From positions 1 through 64,000 of the forward strand of contig NZ_JACLAX010000009.1 of the NCBI RefSeq assembly GCF_014230355.1: 64,000 nucleotides of DNA, given 5' to 3'. Position 1 is the first letter of the stretch; every line of letters starts with the position of its first letter. A program made the translations under genes and the position numbers. This DNA is from Novosphingobium piscinae (GTDB lineage Bacteria; Pseudomonadota; Alphaproteobacteria; Sphingomonadales; Sphingomonadaceae). The notes below the pieces were generated by a model that was not told the origin of the DNA, made no database searches, and saw only the letters and a program-made list of their open reading frames with translations. Shown here piece after piece: positions 1 through 8,545 of the stretch.

Positions 1-104
1 TGGGCGGCGCTGGCGGCGAGCGCCGCGATCGTCAGCGGCACGACAATGTCGAGGGCCTTGCCGAGGGGCAGGGCGGATCGCCGGGGGAGGGTGAGAGAGG
101 TCAT
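1..104 (-). CDS. N-terminus of an unidentified protein, cut by window edge
   Basis: An open frame runs off the left edge of the window on the minus strand. The start is the ATG whose complement lies at 102-104, preceded by a GGAG ribosome-binding site about seven bases upstream. The visible 34 residues begin MTSLTLPRR and continue into a hydrophobic, alanine-rich stretch (roughly residues 17-34, including DIVVPLTIAALAAS). This looks like a signal peptide or first membrane segment after a short basic N-terminus. The family cannot be named from so little sequence. The following DNA (105-455) has no gene, so this gene marks the left border of the island-like segment. Confidence 0.5.
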   Translation of the reverse strand, partial: MTSLTLPRRSALPLGKALDIVVPLTIAALAASAA

Positions 105-455
105 GGGGATGCTCCAGCTGGAGGGTGTTCACAGCGCCTTGCTGTCGCTGCGAGATCCACATGAATCTAGGAAACGAGTGTAGGAAATAGTATGCTGCTA
201 TCGAGCGTGCCAGGCGGATCGATGCGGACTTATCCTTTGTCCCTTGTCGCACCTCATCAGCGCATAAGCTGGTAAAATCGTTCCAAAGAGACGACGTCCG
301 CCATGCTCGGCGACGGTATTCTCCGTCGACTCGCAGGTAGGACGTGATTCGTTTTTTACCGAGATGTTCCGTTATTGTTCTTTCTTGTTTCCTACGCACC
401 GCCGCCTGCGATATTCTCTCGACTCGAACCGGATCAGCCGACGAGGAGCACAGAC
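105..455. other. Gene-free stretch of about 350 bp
   Basis: No convincing coding frame is present between the truncated minus-strand gene and the HTH gene at 456. The sequence is less GC-rich than the surrounding genes, notably around 160-300 and 350-390. It probably holds two divergent promoters, but no well-matched -35/-10 pair or palindrome stood out. Confidence 0.4.
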
Positions 456-917
456 ATGACCGCAGCATCTCCCCCTGCAGACCTGGCGAACCAGGCCCTG
501 GCCCGCGTGTTGACCCACGCGATTGCGGCCTCGGGCCGGCCCCGCCACATCATCGCGACCGAGTGTGGCATGCACCGCGAAACCCTGCTGCGTGTTGCGC
601 GCGGCGACCGCGCGATCGGCCTCGACGAAGCGGCCCGCGTGCTTGGCGCCTGCGGCGCCTGGCCGCGCGCCAGCCTGATCCTGCTCCTCGCGGGCGAAGA
701 GGACCTTGCGCGCGAATGGATGCACGGAGCGATGGGCGAATTTCTCGAGGAGTTCCTCGCTGGCCTTGCAGGTCAACTACAGCGGGTGCTTGGTCGGCGC
801 GTCGAGGAAATCCGGCCCAAGTGGGCAGGGGGCACCGCGCAACTAGTATCTAGGTTGCTTGCCAAACACATCGACGATGTCGGTAGCCGCGATATCACCA
901 CGTTCTTGAATCGCTAG
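456..917 (+). CDS. Small helix-turn-helix DNA-binding protein (XRE/lambda-repressor-like)
   Basis: The 153-residue product starts at ATG 456, which has a GAGGAG ribosome-binding site at 443-448; the frame is open further upstream but lacks such a site. Residues about 15-65 look like a lambda-repressor-type HTH: a helix ending in AASGRPRHIIA, then ECGMHRETLLRVARG as the likely recognition segment, then a DEAARVLGACG helix. The C-terminal half (FLEEFLAGLAGQLQRVL) is helical and may dimerise. It is followed 45 bp later by an AlpA-type regulator, so the pair resembles the control genes of an integrated element. The target is unknown. A toxin-antitoxin antitoxin role is less likely because no toxin-sized partner is adjacent. 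Confidence 0.6.
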   Translation: MTAASPPADLANQALARVLTHAIAASGRPRHIIATECGMHRETLLRVARGDRAIGLDEAARVLGACGAWPRASLILLLAGEEDLAREWMHGAMGEFLEEFLAGLAGQLQRVLGRRVEEIRPKWAGGTAQLVSRLLAKHIDDVGSRDITTFLNR

Positions 918-962
918 GCCACTGAGTTCGGAGGTATCGTATCTTCTGAATCGAGGATCAAA

Positions 963-1205
963 ATGCAAGAGATCAACCACCTAAACAGTTCGAATGCAGC
1001 GGCAGGCGGCGGGCTCGGGCCCGCGCGTCTCCTCCGACTCCCCGAAGTCATTTCGCGTGTGGGTCTGGGGCGTTCCGCTATTTATCAGCGCATGAGCGAA
1101 GGGCGCTTCCCGAAATCACGATCACTTGGACCCAAATGCGCGGTCTGGGTTGAGTCGGAGATCGATGACTGCATACGCTCGGTCGCTTCGTCAAACCGTT
1201 CATAA
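963..1205 (+). CDS. AlpA-family phage/island transcriptional regulator
   Basis: This 80-residue protein has the AlpA (prophage CP4-57 regulatory) layout: a short variable N-terminus, then LLRLPEVISRVGLGRSAIYQRMSEGRFPKSRSLG, the winged-HTH core in which a single helix pair is followed by the FPK..LG turn, and a C-terminal VWVESEIDDCI segment. The ATG at 963 has a GAGG at 953-956. AlpA proteins usually activate excision or integrase genes of prophages and genomic islands. No integrase is intact in the window, but an att-like sequence and IS debris lie near 27-28 kb. Together with the preceding HTH gene it suggests the left end of a mobile segment. Confidence 0.8.
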   Translation: MQEINHLNSSNAAAGGGLGPARLLRLPEVISRVGLGRSAIYQRMSEGRFPKSRSLGPKCAVWVESEIDDCIRSVASSNRS

Positions 1206-1396
1206 AGGCACACTGAATCAGAGGGATTGGTGTGCACATTAAAATGGGTGGAATCTGCGGTCGTTCCGAAAGCGACTTTGAATAAATCAAAACAAAAATT
1301 TGCATAAAAATGAATTATAATGTCAATATTTGGAAAAGTTGTAATGAAAAAGTACAATTTTGTAAATAAAAATCAAATATATTGAGTAATATATTT

Positions 1397-1822
1397 ATGA
1401 CTAAACACAATATACCATTTAGTGTGACTGGATTAGACCATGTTGTGCTTCGAGCGCAGGATGCGCCAGGGCTGGTTGCATTCTACATCAATTGCATAGG
1501 CTGTAAGCTGGTCTGGGAACGCCCCGATCTGGGGCTGTGGCATCTCGGCATTGGCAATGCGATGCTCGATATAGTCAGTTTTGCAGGTCCTCTCGGTCAG
1601 TCTGGAGTTTCTGCTCCCGCCGGTCTTGGAAGGAATGTAGATCACATCTGCGTGACAATCGACAAATTTGATTTTGATAAAATTAGTAAACACTTCGCAT
1701 GCTTCGGTATAGAGATTGACTATCCAAAATCACGTTATGGGGCCAAGGGCTACGGTGATTCAATTTATATACGAGATCCTGAGGGGAACGGAGTGGAGCT
1801 AAAGCGGGACACATTTGTTTGA
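1397..1822 (+). CDS. VOC (glyoxalase/extradiol-like) family protein
   Basis: The 141-residue protein is a single-domain vicinal-oxygen-chelate enzyme: GLDHVVLRAQD at the N-terminus supplies the first metal-ligand position (His), VDHICVTI in the second half supplies another His, and the C-terminal RDPEGNGVELK supplies Glu. The fourth ligand position in the first module is occupied by Asp (MLDIVSF), so metal binding is plausible but not certain. I chose ATG 1397 over a TTG at 1382; neither has a strong ribosome-binding site. The gene and its flanks (about 1260-1400 and 1820-1930) are markedly AT-rich compared with everything else in the window, which suggests separate acquisition. Substrate unknown; lyase, isomerase or resistance roles all occur in this family. 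Confidence 0.7.
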   Translation: MTKHNIPFSVTGLDHVVLRAQDAPGLVAFYINCIGCKLVWERPDLGLWHLGIGNAMLDIVSFAGPLGQSGVSAPAGLGRNVDHICVTIDKFDFDKISKHFACFGIEIDYPKSRYGAKGYGDSIYIRDPEGNGVELKRDTFV

Positions 1823-1950
1823 ATGTTTATTTGCAAAAGTCACCTCGAAATAATACGGCTGTAATATATAAATATGCAATAAGATCTATAATCTGATAAA
1901 ATGTTTGGTTACGATCTATGTGATTTATGTGAATGGGGGATTCTGAAATA

Positions 1951-2186
1951 TTAGCATACGGCGTGTGTTCGAGCGATAGATCTACGCGCTTCGATGATGT
2001 TCTGCCCATGCACTTTGCCTCTGGAAACCGCGATTATTTCGGCGTTGTCCTGACTTGCGCCGCGGTACGCGTCGGGAAGGCTGTCGCGCGTTTCGGCGAT
2101 CTGGGCTCGAGCGAAGTCTACATCTTGCTGCGCTGGTAAGCCCGGTTCGCTTGCGCGATCGGCATTGACAAAGGTCGATGCGCCCC
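1951..2186 (-). pseudogene. C-terminal fragment resembling a CoA-ester lyase (CitE/HpcH-HpaI family)
   Basis: Reading the minus strand back from the TAA at 1951-1953 gives about 78 codons with no start codon; a TAG closes the frame upstream near 2187. The translation contains QQDVDFARAQIAE, then AEIIAVSRGKVHG and QNIIEARRSIA. This resembles the C-terminal end of citrate-lyase-beta/HpcH proteins, where a helix with VxxAR is followed by IxxxxGK and a final ARRxxA helix. It lacks the N-terminal barrel, so it would be a remnant rather than a gene. The match is from memory of the family pattern only, and the fragment could be coincidental open frame. The rest of 1823-2230 holds AT-rich non-coding sequence and the promoter of the next operon. 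Confidence 0.35.
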
Positions 2187-2208
2187 CCTATCAACGTCGG
2201 TGTTGATA
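2165..2208 (+). promoter_or_regulatory. Promoter with 20-bp palindromic operator ahead of the monooxygenase operon
   Basis: A perfect palindrome TATCAAC-N6-GTTGATA lies at 2189-2208, 22 bp before the start of the first monooxygenase gene. A consensus TTGACA at 2165-2170 is followed after 18 bp by TATCAA (2189-2194), so the palindrome would overlap the -10 element, as expected for a repressor site. The same TCAAC-N6-GTTGA core recurs at 8479-8494, 9081-9096 and 18604-18619. Confidence 0.7.
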
Positions 2209-2230
2209 AAAGAGTCTGGGGATCGAGGCG

Positions 2231-3385
2231 ATGAAGTTTCACCTGATGCAGACGGGCGTTGTCGGGCGCCGCCACGAAATCGAAGCGGGCATGGCTGGCC
2301 AGCGCAACGACCTCTATCAGCGTTTTCTGGAGGAGGTTCGAGGGTATGTCCGGCTCGCAGATGATCTCGGATACTATGGCTATTGCCAGCCTGAGCATCA
2401 TCTCCAGATCGAAGGCTTCGAGGCCAACAATCACCCCGGCATGTTCAGCCTTTTCGTGGGTCAGAACAGCAAGCGGTTAAAGGCCGGGATCATGGGCTAC
2501 ACCATGACAACGCACAACCCGGTCCGTGTCGCCGAGGAAATCGCCACTCTCGACCACATGCTTCAGGGCAGGTTGTATTGTGGCTTCACGCGCGGATACC
2601 ATGCACGCTGGGTTGACAGTTATGCGGCGAAGGAAGGCGTGAGCGCCACTACCCCGGATAACGTCAAGGCCCGGGATGAGCAGGATGCGCGCAATCGCTC
2701 GATGTTCGAAGAAGGTGTCCGGGTCGTCAAGAAGGCCTGGACCAACGACGTGTTCAGTCACAAGGGTGAGAACTGGGAGTTTCCGCCGAACGGGGGCTCT
2801 GCTGGTCATCCCGCTTACGCCAAGTTCGGGAAAGGGCAGGACGCCGACGGCGTCGTTCGGGAGATCGGCATCGCCCCCCGGTGCTTCCAGGATCCCCATC
2901 CACCCATCTACGGCGGCTTTGCAGCGTCGGGGCGGACGATCGATTTCTGGGCAGAAGAGGGGGGCAAGCTGATCGTGCTCTCGGACAACCTCGATTTCTG
3001 CGAGTCGCTTAACAACCGCTACATCGCGTCAGCGGCCAAGGTTGGTCGCGAGGTGACCAACACTCAGGCGTCCGCCTGGGGAGGGTTCCTCATGCTGACC
3101 AGCGACAAGGACCGTGCAGCCAAATTGATGGAAGAGCACATGTGGTTCTGGGATGAGTGGTTCATCCCGATGGGGCAGCGGCCGCCGAACGTTCTGATCG
3201 GATCGGCTGACGAGATCGCCGACCGGATCGGCCAGGCTCACGATCGCCTTGGCTTCGACGAACTCTTTCTGATGTTTGGTCAGGGTCATCTTGAACCTGA
3301 GGAAAACCAAGAAGAATTGGAAAAGTTTATCAGCAAGGTCGCACCCCGCTTTTCGACGAAAAACGACGAAGGCGTGTTCGTATGA
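2231..3385 (+). CDS. LLM-class flavin-dependent monooxygenase, substrate unknown
   Basis: The 384-residue protein has the luciferase-like monooxygenase TIM barrel: an N-terminal strand (MKFHLMQTGV), DLGYYGYCQPEHH at about residues 46-58, the GIMGYTMTTHNPVRVAEEIATLDHMLQGR segment around 85-115, and a C-terminal GSADEIADRIGQAHDRLG that closes the FMN/phosphate region. Such enzymes use FMNH2 supplied by a separate flavin reductase. The length is typical of the long bacterial LLM group, distinct from the diketocamphane-type enzyme encoded next. It is first in an operon with that enzyme, a zinc dehydrogenase, a P450 and an SDR, and the palindromic operator lies just upstream. A role on a terpenoid ketone or related intermediate is inferred from context only. 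Confidence 0.8.
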   Translation: MKFHLMQTGVVGRRHEIEAGMAGQRNDLYQRFLEEVRGYVRLADDLGYYGYCQPEHHLQIEGFEANNHPGMFSLFVGQNSKRLKAGIMGYTMTTHNPVRVAEEIATLDHMLQGRLYCGFTRGYHARWVDSYAAKEGVSATTPDNVKARDEQDARNRSMFEEGVRVVKKAWTNDVFSHKGENWEFPPNGGSAGHPAYAKFGKGQDADGVVREIGIAPRCFQDPHPPIYGGFAASGRTIDFWAEEGGKLIVLSDNLDFCESLNNRYIASAAKVGREVTNTQASAWGGFLMLTSDKDRAAKLMEEHMWFWDEWFIPMGQRPPNVLIGSADEIADRIGQAHDRLGFDELFLMFGQGHLEPEENQEELEKFISKVAPRFSTKNDEGVFV

Positions 3386-3429
3386 TATCGCGTTGATAAT
3401 TTGAAATATCTTTCGTTGGGAGAAATAGA

Positions 3430-4530
3430 ATGTCCATGCAGTGCGGAATCTTCATGACCCCTTACAATCCGCCGAGCCGCACGCCGCGGCAGGTGTTTGA
3501 TTGGGCTGTCGATATTGCGCGCATCGCCGATGAAGCCGGCTACGCAGACTTCATGATCGGCGAGCATTACACCCTCGGCTGGGAAAACATTCCCATGCCG
3601 GAGGCGATCATCGCGGCCTGCGCTCAGACCACCAAGCAAATCCGTTTCGCGCCGATGGCCCACCTCCTGCCGTACCACGATCCTGCCACTCTGGCCGTCC
3701 GTATCGGCTGGCTCAGCCAGGTCATGGAAGGCCGTTATTTCCTTGGCGTCGCGCCCGGGGGACATCATACGGATGCGATCCTGCATGGATTTGACGGGAT
3801 CGCAGAACTCCCGCCACGCCAGCTCGAGGCTTTGGCGCTCATGGAACGTGTCTGGGAGGGCAAGCCGTTCCTCGAGAAGGGCAAGTATTTCCAGGCTGGT
3901 TTTCCGGGTCCGGACACCATGCCCGAGTACAACGTCGAGATTGCGAACAACGGCCCCTATGGCGGGCGCGCAGCGCTCGAGTTGGCGGTGACCGGCCTGT
4001 CGCAGAAGTCATCGTCGATGAAGTTTGCCGGAGAGCGCGACTATTCACCCATCTCGTTCTTTGGTGGCACGCCCCAGATGAAGGCGCACTGGGACACCTG
4101 GGCCGAGGCCATGGAGTCCAAAGGGCATACCCCGGACCGCAAGCGCTACCGGGTCTGCCGCGATGTTTTCATCGCAGACACCGATGCCGAAGCACAGCGC
4201 CTTGTTCGCAAGACTGGGATGATGAACACCTGGCACCTGTATCTCAAGGAAATCTACGTCAAGTTCGGCCTGTTCGACGGCATCATTCACGACAGCGGCG
4301 TGGACATCACGCCCGATGGCATCGATGAGCAGTTCCTGATCGATCACGTCATCCTGTGCGGCTCGCCCGAGACGGTCATTGAAAAGCTTGAAAAGCTGGC
4401 CGACCAGGTCGGCGGCTGGGGGCAGATCGTGGCCAACCAGCACGACAGCATCGAAGATCCCAAGCCCTGGGAAGAATCGCTCCGTCGGCTTGCAACGGAA
4501 GTCTGCCCGAAGGTGCGGATGCCCAACTGA
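3430..4530 (+). CDS. camE25: 2,5-diketocamphane 1,2-monooxygenase-like (type II Baeyer-Villiger) enzyme
   Basis: The 366-residue product matches, as I recall the family, the FMNH2-dependent 2,5-diketocamphane 1,2-monooxygenase of Pseudomonas putida along its whole length. Shared features include ADFMIGEH near residue 40, APMAHLLPYH near 75, EGRYFLGVAPGGHHTDAI near 100-117, FPGPDTMPEY near 158, SPISFFGG near 205 and a C-terminal LCGSPETV. Residues around HHTDAILHGF are characteristic of the 2,5-enantiomer enzyme rather than the 3,6-enzyme. It would convert 2,5-diketocamphane to an unstable lactone that opens to a cyclopentenylacetic acid. It needs reduced FMN, and a flavin reductase is encoded at 13767. 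GGGAG precedes the ATG. The substrate is inferred from similarity, so related bicyclic ketones remain possible. Confidence 0.85.
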   Translation: MSMQCGIFMTPYNPPSRTPRQVFDWAVDIARIADEAGYADFMIGEHYTLGWENIPMPEAIIAACAQTTKQIRFAPMAHLLPYHDPATLAVRIGWLSQVMEGRYFLGVAPGGHHTDAILHGFDGIAELPPRQLEALALMERVWEGKPFLEKGKYFQAGFPGPDTMPEYNVEIANNGPYGGRAALELAVTGLSQKSSSMKFAGERDYSPISFFGGTPQMKAHWDTWAEAMESKGHTPDRKRYRVCRDVFIADTDAEAQRLVRKTGMMNTWHLYLKEIYVKFGLFDGIIHDSGVDITPDGIDEQFLIDHVILCGSPETVIEKLEKLADQVGGWGQIVANQHDSIEDPKPWEESLRRLATEVCPKVRMPN

Positions 4531-4606
4531 CCCTGCCGGACTGCCGGTGCTGGCGCGAACTATCGTGCCAGCACCGGATTTTTGCCCGAAGGGCAGAGGA
4601 GGCCTT

Positions 4607-5692
4607 ATGAGCACTGCACGTGCCTGCGTTCTTGTTGAACCCAATCGCGTGGAGATCTGGGATGTCCCCGTGTTCGACCCGGAGCCGGGCGGAGCACTCG
4701 TCCGCATTGTGGCTGGCGGTGTATGCGGCAGCGATGTTCACATCATGTCCGGTGAAGCAGGCACCATGCCGTTTCCTATCATCCTCGGCCATGAAGGCGT
4801 CGGGCGGATCGAAAAGCTGGGCGCTGGTGTAACCACGGATTACGCTGGCGTAGATGTCAAGCCTGGAGACCTGGTGTACTGGGCGCCCATAGCACTCTGC
4901 CACAGGTGTCATAGTTGCACGGTGCTCGACGAGACGCCCTGCGATAACTCGCAATTCTTCGAAGACGCGAAGAAGCCAAATTGGGGCAGCTATGCTGACT
5001 TCGCCTGGCTTCCCAATGGACTGGCCTTCTTTCGTTTGCCTGACGGAGCCTCGGTCGATGCAGTGATCTCTCTTGGCTGCGCCTTGCCGACGGTACTGCG
5101 AGGCTTCGAACGGTGCGGTTCCGTCCGGATGGGCGATACGGTCGTGGTGCAGGGGGCGGGACCAGTAGGTCTTTCGGCAATCCTGGTTGCCAAGCTTGCT
5201 GGCGCACGCGAGATTATCGCCGTCGACATGCATGACAACCGTCTTGCCATCGCACGTGCGCTCGGGGCAACCGCTACCATATCGCTAAAGGACAGTCCGG
5301 GAGAGCGGCGTCGACAGGTTTATGACCGGGTTGCCGTCAATGGTCCCGACATTGTCGTCGAAGCAGCCGGCGTGCTGCCTGCTTTTCCCGAGGGCGTCGA
5401 TCTTGCCGGAAACCATGGGCGCTATATCATTCTCGGTCTTTGGGGAGCCATAGGAACGCAGCCAATTTCGCCTCGCGACCTCACCATCAAGAATCTTACG
5501 ATTGCCGGCGCAACATTCCCCAAGCCCAAGCACTACCATCAGGCGCTGCATCTGGCTGCAAGGATGCAGGCCGACTATCCGCTCGCCGCGATCGTCAGTC
5601 ACCGCTTTGGAGTCAGTCAGGCACGTGACGCACTGACCGCGACAGCGTCCGGCTCGGTGATCAAGGCCGTTATCGATCCCGACCTTAATTGA
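4607..5692 (+). CDS. camD: Zinc-dependent alcohol dehydrogenase, candidate 5-exo-hydroxycamphor dehydrogenase
   Basis: Start ATG 4607 follows an AGAGGAGG ribosome-binding site; the open frame extends further upstream only because it overlaps the previous gene in another frame. The 361-residue enzyme is a medium-chain dehydrogenase: catalytic zinc ligands C40 (VCGSD) and H62-E63 (LGHEGVG), structural zinc cysteines C98, C101, C104 and C112, and a Rossmann nucleotide site with [10 protein letters not shown] near residue 185. The length equals what I remember for the camphor-plasmid F-dehydrogenase. It lies between the diketocamphane-monooxygenase-like gene and the P450cam-like gene, exactly where oxidation of 5-exo-hydroxycamphor to 2,5-diketocamphane is needed. 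The family assignment is firm; the substrate is inferred from context. Confidence 0.75.
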   Translation: MSTARACVLVEPNRVEIWDVPVFDPEPGGALVRIVAGGVCGSDVHIMSGEAGTMPFPIILGHEGVGRIEKLGAGVTTDYAGVDVKPGDLVYWAPIALCHRCHSCTVLDETPCDNSQFFEDAKKPNWGSYADFAWLPNGLAFFRLPDGASVDAVISLGCALPTVLRGFERCGSVRMGDTVVVQGAGPVGLSAILVAKLAGAREIIAVDMHDNRLAIARALGATATISLKDSPGERRRQVYDRVAVNGPDIVVEAAGVLPAFPEGVDLAGNHGRYIILGLWGAIGTQPISPRDLTIKNLTIAGATFPKPKHYHQALHLAARMQADYPLAAIVSHRFGVSQARDALTATASGSVIKAVIDPDLN

Positions 5693-5708
5693 ATACGGAG
5701 TACAGACC

Positions 5709-6953
5709 ATGACCAGCACGGCTGTTCCTGACGCACGCGTTCGCGCCGTTCGCCCGGCGCATGTACCGCAGGAGCTCGAGCGCGATATCGACATGTATGC
5801 TCTGGATGGCATCGCCAACGGTTATCACGAAGCGTGGAAAGCCCTTCAGACAGTCGACATGCCTGAACTCGTGTGGACACCGCTAACCGGCGGCCATTGG
5901 ATTGCCACGCGCGGAGACGTGGTAAAGGAAGTCTACAGTGATCCAACGCGGTTCTCCAGCGAAGTCATCTTCTTGCCAAAAGAGGCGGGTGAAAAGTATG
6001 CCATGGTTCCAACTCGCATGGATCCTCCTGAGCATACGCCTTATCGCAAACTGCTCGATAGCGGGCTGAACCTTGCACAAATCCGCAAGGTCGAAGAACA
6101 AGTCCGACAGGCAGCTATCGATTTGATTGAACCGCTCGTCGCTAAGGGTCAGTGTGATTTTGCTGCTGACTACGCTAATGTTTTCCCGGTTAAGGTCTTC
6201 ATGGCAATGGCAGATCTGCCAATGTCGGATGTTCCCAAGCTTTCCGCTCTGGCCAAGGACATGACCCGTCCGGCGGGAAATTCACCGGAAGAAATGGCGG
6301 CCACGCTCGAAGCGGCAAACGAGGGGTTCTTTGCCTATGTCGATCCGATCATTCGCGAGCGTCGCGGTAAGGATGGCACAGACCTGATATCGGTGATGGT
6401 CAACGGCCGCATCAATGATGAGCCGATGCCACACGATAAAGCGCTGGGTTTGATTTCGCTTCTGCTGCTTGGCGGCCTTGACACTGTGGTCAACTTCCTC
6501 AGTTTTTCGATGATCTACCTGGCACGGCACCCGGAGAAAATTGAAGAAATCCGGTTTGATGAGTTGAAGCTCCGCCGCGGCGTAGAAGAGCTATTCCGGC
6601 GATTCCCGGTGGTATCTGAGGCGCGCATGGTCGCGGTAGACCAAGTTTACCGCGGAGTGGAGCTTAAGCGCGGCGATATGATCCTGCTCCCAACCGCTTT
6701 GCACGGTCTGGACGAATCCGCCAACGCCGACCCGTGGGATCTGGATTGGGAGCGCAAAGCTCCGCAGCACAGCACATTTGGTGGCGGTCCGCACCGCTGT
6801 GCTGGGCTGCACCTGGCCAGACTGGAAGCGACAGTCACACTGCAGGAATGGATCAAGCGCATTCCAACCTTCCGCCTCGCAGAAGGTGCGAACCCCGTTT
6901 ATCATTCGGGCATTGTCGCAGCGGTCGAGAACGTCCCGCTGGTATGGCCCTGA
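5709..6953 (+). CDS. camC: Cytochrome P450, CYP101 (P450cam)-like
   Basis: The 414-residue protein resembles P450cam closely in remembered blocks: [21 protein letters not shown] followed by MDPPEH, and [14 protein letters not shown]. The I-helix acid-alcohol pair is D258-T259, the ExxR is in EELFRRF, and the haem ligand is C364 in [11 protein letters not shown]97 occupies the place of P450cam Tyr96, the residue that hydrogen-bonds the camphor carbonyl, and the FLP before it keeps the Phe87 position. Residue 99 is Met where P450cam has Phe98, so the pocket is not identical. It lies 16 bp after the dehydrogenase in the same operon. It requires a 2Fe-2S ferredoxin and reductase; a reductase is at 23903 but no ferredoxin gene is visible. 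Hydroxylation of camphor or a close relative is likely. Confidence 0.85.
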   Translation: MTSTAVPDARVRAVRPAHVPQELERDIDMYALDGIANGYHEAWKALQTVDMPELVWTPLTGGHWIATRGDVVKEVYSDPTRFSSEVIFLPKEAGEKYAMVPTRMDPPEHTPYRKLLDSGLNLAQIRKVEEQVRQAAIDLIEPLVAKGQCDFAADYANVFPVKVFMAMADLPMSDVPKLSALAKDMTRPAGNSPEEMAATLEAANEGFFAYVDPIIRERRGKDGTDLISVMVNGRINDEPMPHDKALGLISLLLLGGLDTVVNFLSFSMIYLARHPEKIEEIRFDELKLRRGVEELFRRFPVVSEARMVAVDQVYRGVELKRGDMILLPTALHGLDESANADPWDLDWERKAPQHSTFGGGPHRCAGLHLARLEATVTLQEWIKRIPTFRLAEGANPVYHSGIVAAVENVPLVWP

Positions 6954-6986
6954 CCCCCAAAAAAGTCACAGAATGAGGATAGTGTA

Positions 6987-7787
6987 ATGGCCAAGCGGCT
7001 CGAAGAACGCGTCTGTGTTGTCACCGGCGCTGCACAAGGTATGGGCCGCGCAAGTGCCCGTGAGATGGCCCGTGAAGGCGCCAAGGTCATCGTCGCGGAT
7101 ATCAATGAGGCGGCAGGGCGGGACGCTGTTGACTTGATCATCAGTGAGGGAGGTACCGCTCAGTTCATCAAGGTCGATCTGCGCAGCAGCGAGTCCATTC
7201 GCAACCTAATGGACCAGACAGCCAAGCTGTACGGTGGGATCGATGTGGTGCACGCGAATGCAGCGATACATGAGACTGATCTCACCCCCAACACCTCTAT
7301 CGAGGAACTTCCCGAGGAAATTTGGGATGTCGTGAACGACATCAATCTGAAAGCTGTTTGGCTCTGTACCAAGTATGCTGTCCCCTACCTCAAAAACTCG
7401 GAGGCGGCGGCAATCGTTAATGTAGCGTCGACCGGTGCAACCGTGGCCTATCCCATGGCAGCAGCATACTGTGCGACGAAGGGCGGTGTCGAAATGCTGA
7501 CCAAGGCAAGTGCAACCGACCTCGCGAAGTTCGGCATCAGGGTCAATTGCTACTGTCCTGCAGCGATCCGGACGCCGATGCTGGAAAAGTACATCAGCGC
7601 GGCCGATGATCCTTCTGCAGTGGAGGCATTCCTGCGGGGCGCGCACCTGCTGCCACGTTTGGGCGAACCTGAAGAGGTTGCAAAACTCGCAGTGTTTTTG
7701 GCGTGCAGCGACAGCTCGTTTATTACAGGTGCCGCCTATCTGATCGACGGCGGCGCACTAGCTTGGCGTGGCCTCAACGCAGCGTGA
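6987..7787 (+). CDS. Short-chain dehydrogenase/reductase, possible terpenol (borneol-type) dehydrogenase
   Basis: This classical SDR has 266 residues: the nucleotide motif TGAAQGMG at 13-20, an acidic VADIN after strand two favouring NAD, the NAA motif (VHANAAIH) near 88-93, and the catalytic S148, Y161 and K165 in the YCATK block. The C-terminal FITGAAYLIDGG is also typical. It is the last gene of the five-gene operon that begins at 2231. In a camphor-type pathway an NAD-dependent SDR could oxidise borneol to camphor or act on a hydroxylated intermediate; that is inference. Its TGA stop (7785-7787) directly abuts the stop of the convergent gene on the other strand. Confidence 0.7.
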   Translation: MAKRLEERVCVVTGAAQGMGRASAREMAREGAKVIVADINEAAGRDAVDLIISEGGTAQFIKVDLRSSESIRNLMDQTAKLYGGIDVVHANAAIHETDLTPNTSIEELPEEIWDVVNDINLKAVWLCTKYAVPYLKNSEAAAIVNVASTGATVAYPMAAAYCATKGGVEMLTKASATDLAKFGIRVNCYCPAAIRTPMLEKYISAADDPSAVEAFLRGAHLLPRLGEPEEVAKLAVFLACSDSSFITGAAYLIDGGALAWRGLNAA

Positions 7788-8447
7788 TCAATCGGTGCCG
7801 CGGTGCTCTGGTGCCGCGGCAGCGATATCCATAGCCTGCATGATCGCCAGACGGCCAACACCGAGCCCGACCGCATTCTTAAGGTGGACTCGAAAGCCAG
7901 GACGAAACCGGTGACTTGGCGCCGCATCGCAGGCCAAGGCAGATAGCTCCTTGATCCGGGCACGGACCGTACCGCTACGCCAAGGGATGGCACAGTATTC
8001 GAAAAAGCCCGTGAACATGTCCGGCGACAACCTCAGCAGCGATTCAAGGAACCCGGGCAATTCGCTCGAAAACCCCTCCCAAAACGGATCGTCGCCGACA
8101 TATTGGTTCCATAGGTCCTGGCTTTCCGGTTCCAGAGGCGCTTGAGGGTCGAGCAGTCCCCGCTCTGCTGCCGCATCAAGTACCGCTGTCGCTGTCACCA
8201 TAAGGGAATGCACACCTAAACCAGAGGTTAGCGCGATAATCTCTTGGACCTGCGCGACCGACGCGCCAGCATCGAGGCAGCGTTCGATTGCTGCGCCGAC
8301 TTCGGCACGGTCAAGCGCTGTAACAGACGAACTGACTGCAAGGGTAACGAGGGCGGCAGATAGGGCGTCTAGCGGCTCTCCATCGGCGAGGTCCCGCGTG
8401 TAGCGCTCAGCTTCATCGCGCAATGCGGCAATGGTTACATCGGTCAT
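7788..8447 (-). CDS. Carboxymuconolactone-decarboxylase (AhpD-like) family protein
   Basis: The most likely start is the ATG complementing 8445-8447 (MTDVTIAAL, 219 residues); an ATG at 8474 would place the operator almost against the start. The protein carries two CMD-like helical repeats: one with EVGAAIERCLDAGASVAQVQEIIALTSGLGVHS near residues 60-100, and a C-terminal one with ELSALACDAAPSHRF and VHLKNAVGLG. The CxxC pair of redox-active AhpD is absent, so peroxidase activity is unlikely; a gamma-lactone decarboxylase or isomerase type role is possible. It is transcribed divergently from a SnoaL-like gene with the palindromic operator between them, so it probably belongs to the same regulon as the terpene cluster. 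Substrate unknown. Confidence 0.65.
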   Translation of the reverse strand: MTDVTIAALRDEAERYTRDLADGEPLDALSAALVTLAVSSSVTALDRAEVGAAIERCLDAGASVAQVQEIIALTSGLGVHSLMVTATAVLDAAAERGLLDPQAPLEPESQDLWNQYVGDDPFWEGFSSELPGFLESLLRLSPDMFTGFFEYCAIPWRSGTVRARIKELSALACDAAPSHRFRPGFRVHLKNAVGLGVGRLAIMQAMDIAAAAPEHRGTD

Positions 8448-8477
8448 GAGGTAACTTTGGTACCGGCTACGCATTCT

Positions 8478-8495
8478 GTCAACTTAGGTGTTGAC
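8478..8495. promoter_or_regulatory. Palindromic operator between divergent genes
   Basis: A perfect palindrome GTCAAC-N6-GTTGAC occupies 8478-8495 between the minus-strand CMD-family gene and the plus-strand SnoaL-like gene. The right arm contains TTGACC (8491-8496), which could serve as a -35 for the rightward gene. It shares the TCAAC-N6-GTTGA core with three other sites in the cluster. Confidence 0.65.
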
Positions 8496-8545
8496 CGTCA
8501 CGGCCTGCTCGTCATACACACGATCTGGGAAGAGGAGAGTCGGCT

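Noticed and set aside
7785..7790. TGATCA at the abutting stop codons of the SDR and CMD-family genes as a regulatory palindrome
   Set aside because: The six bases are explained by two stop codons facing each other and no longer symmetry surrounds them.
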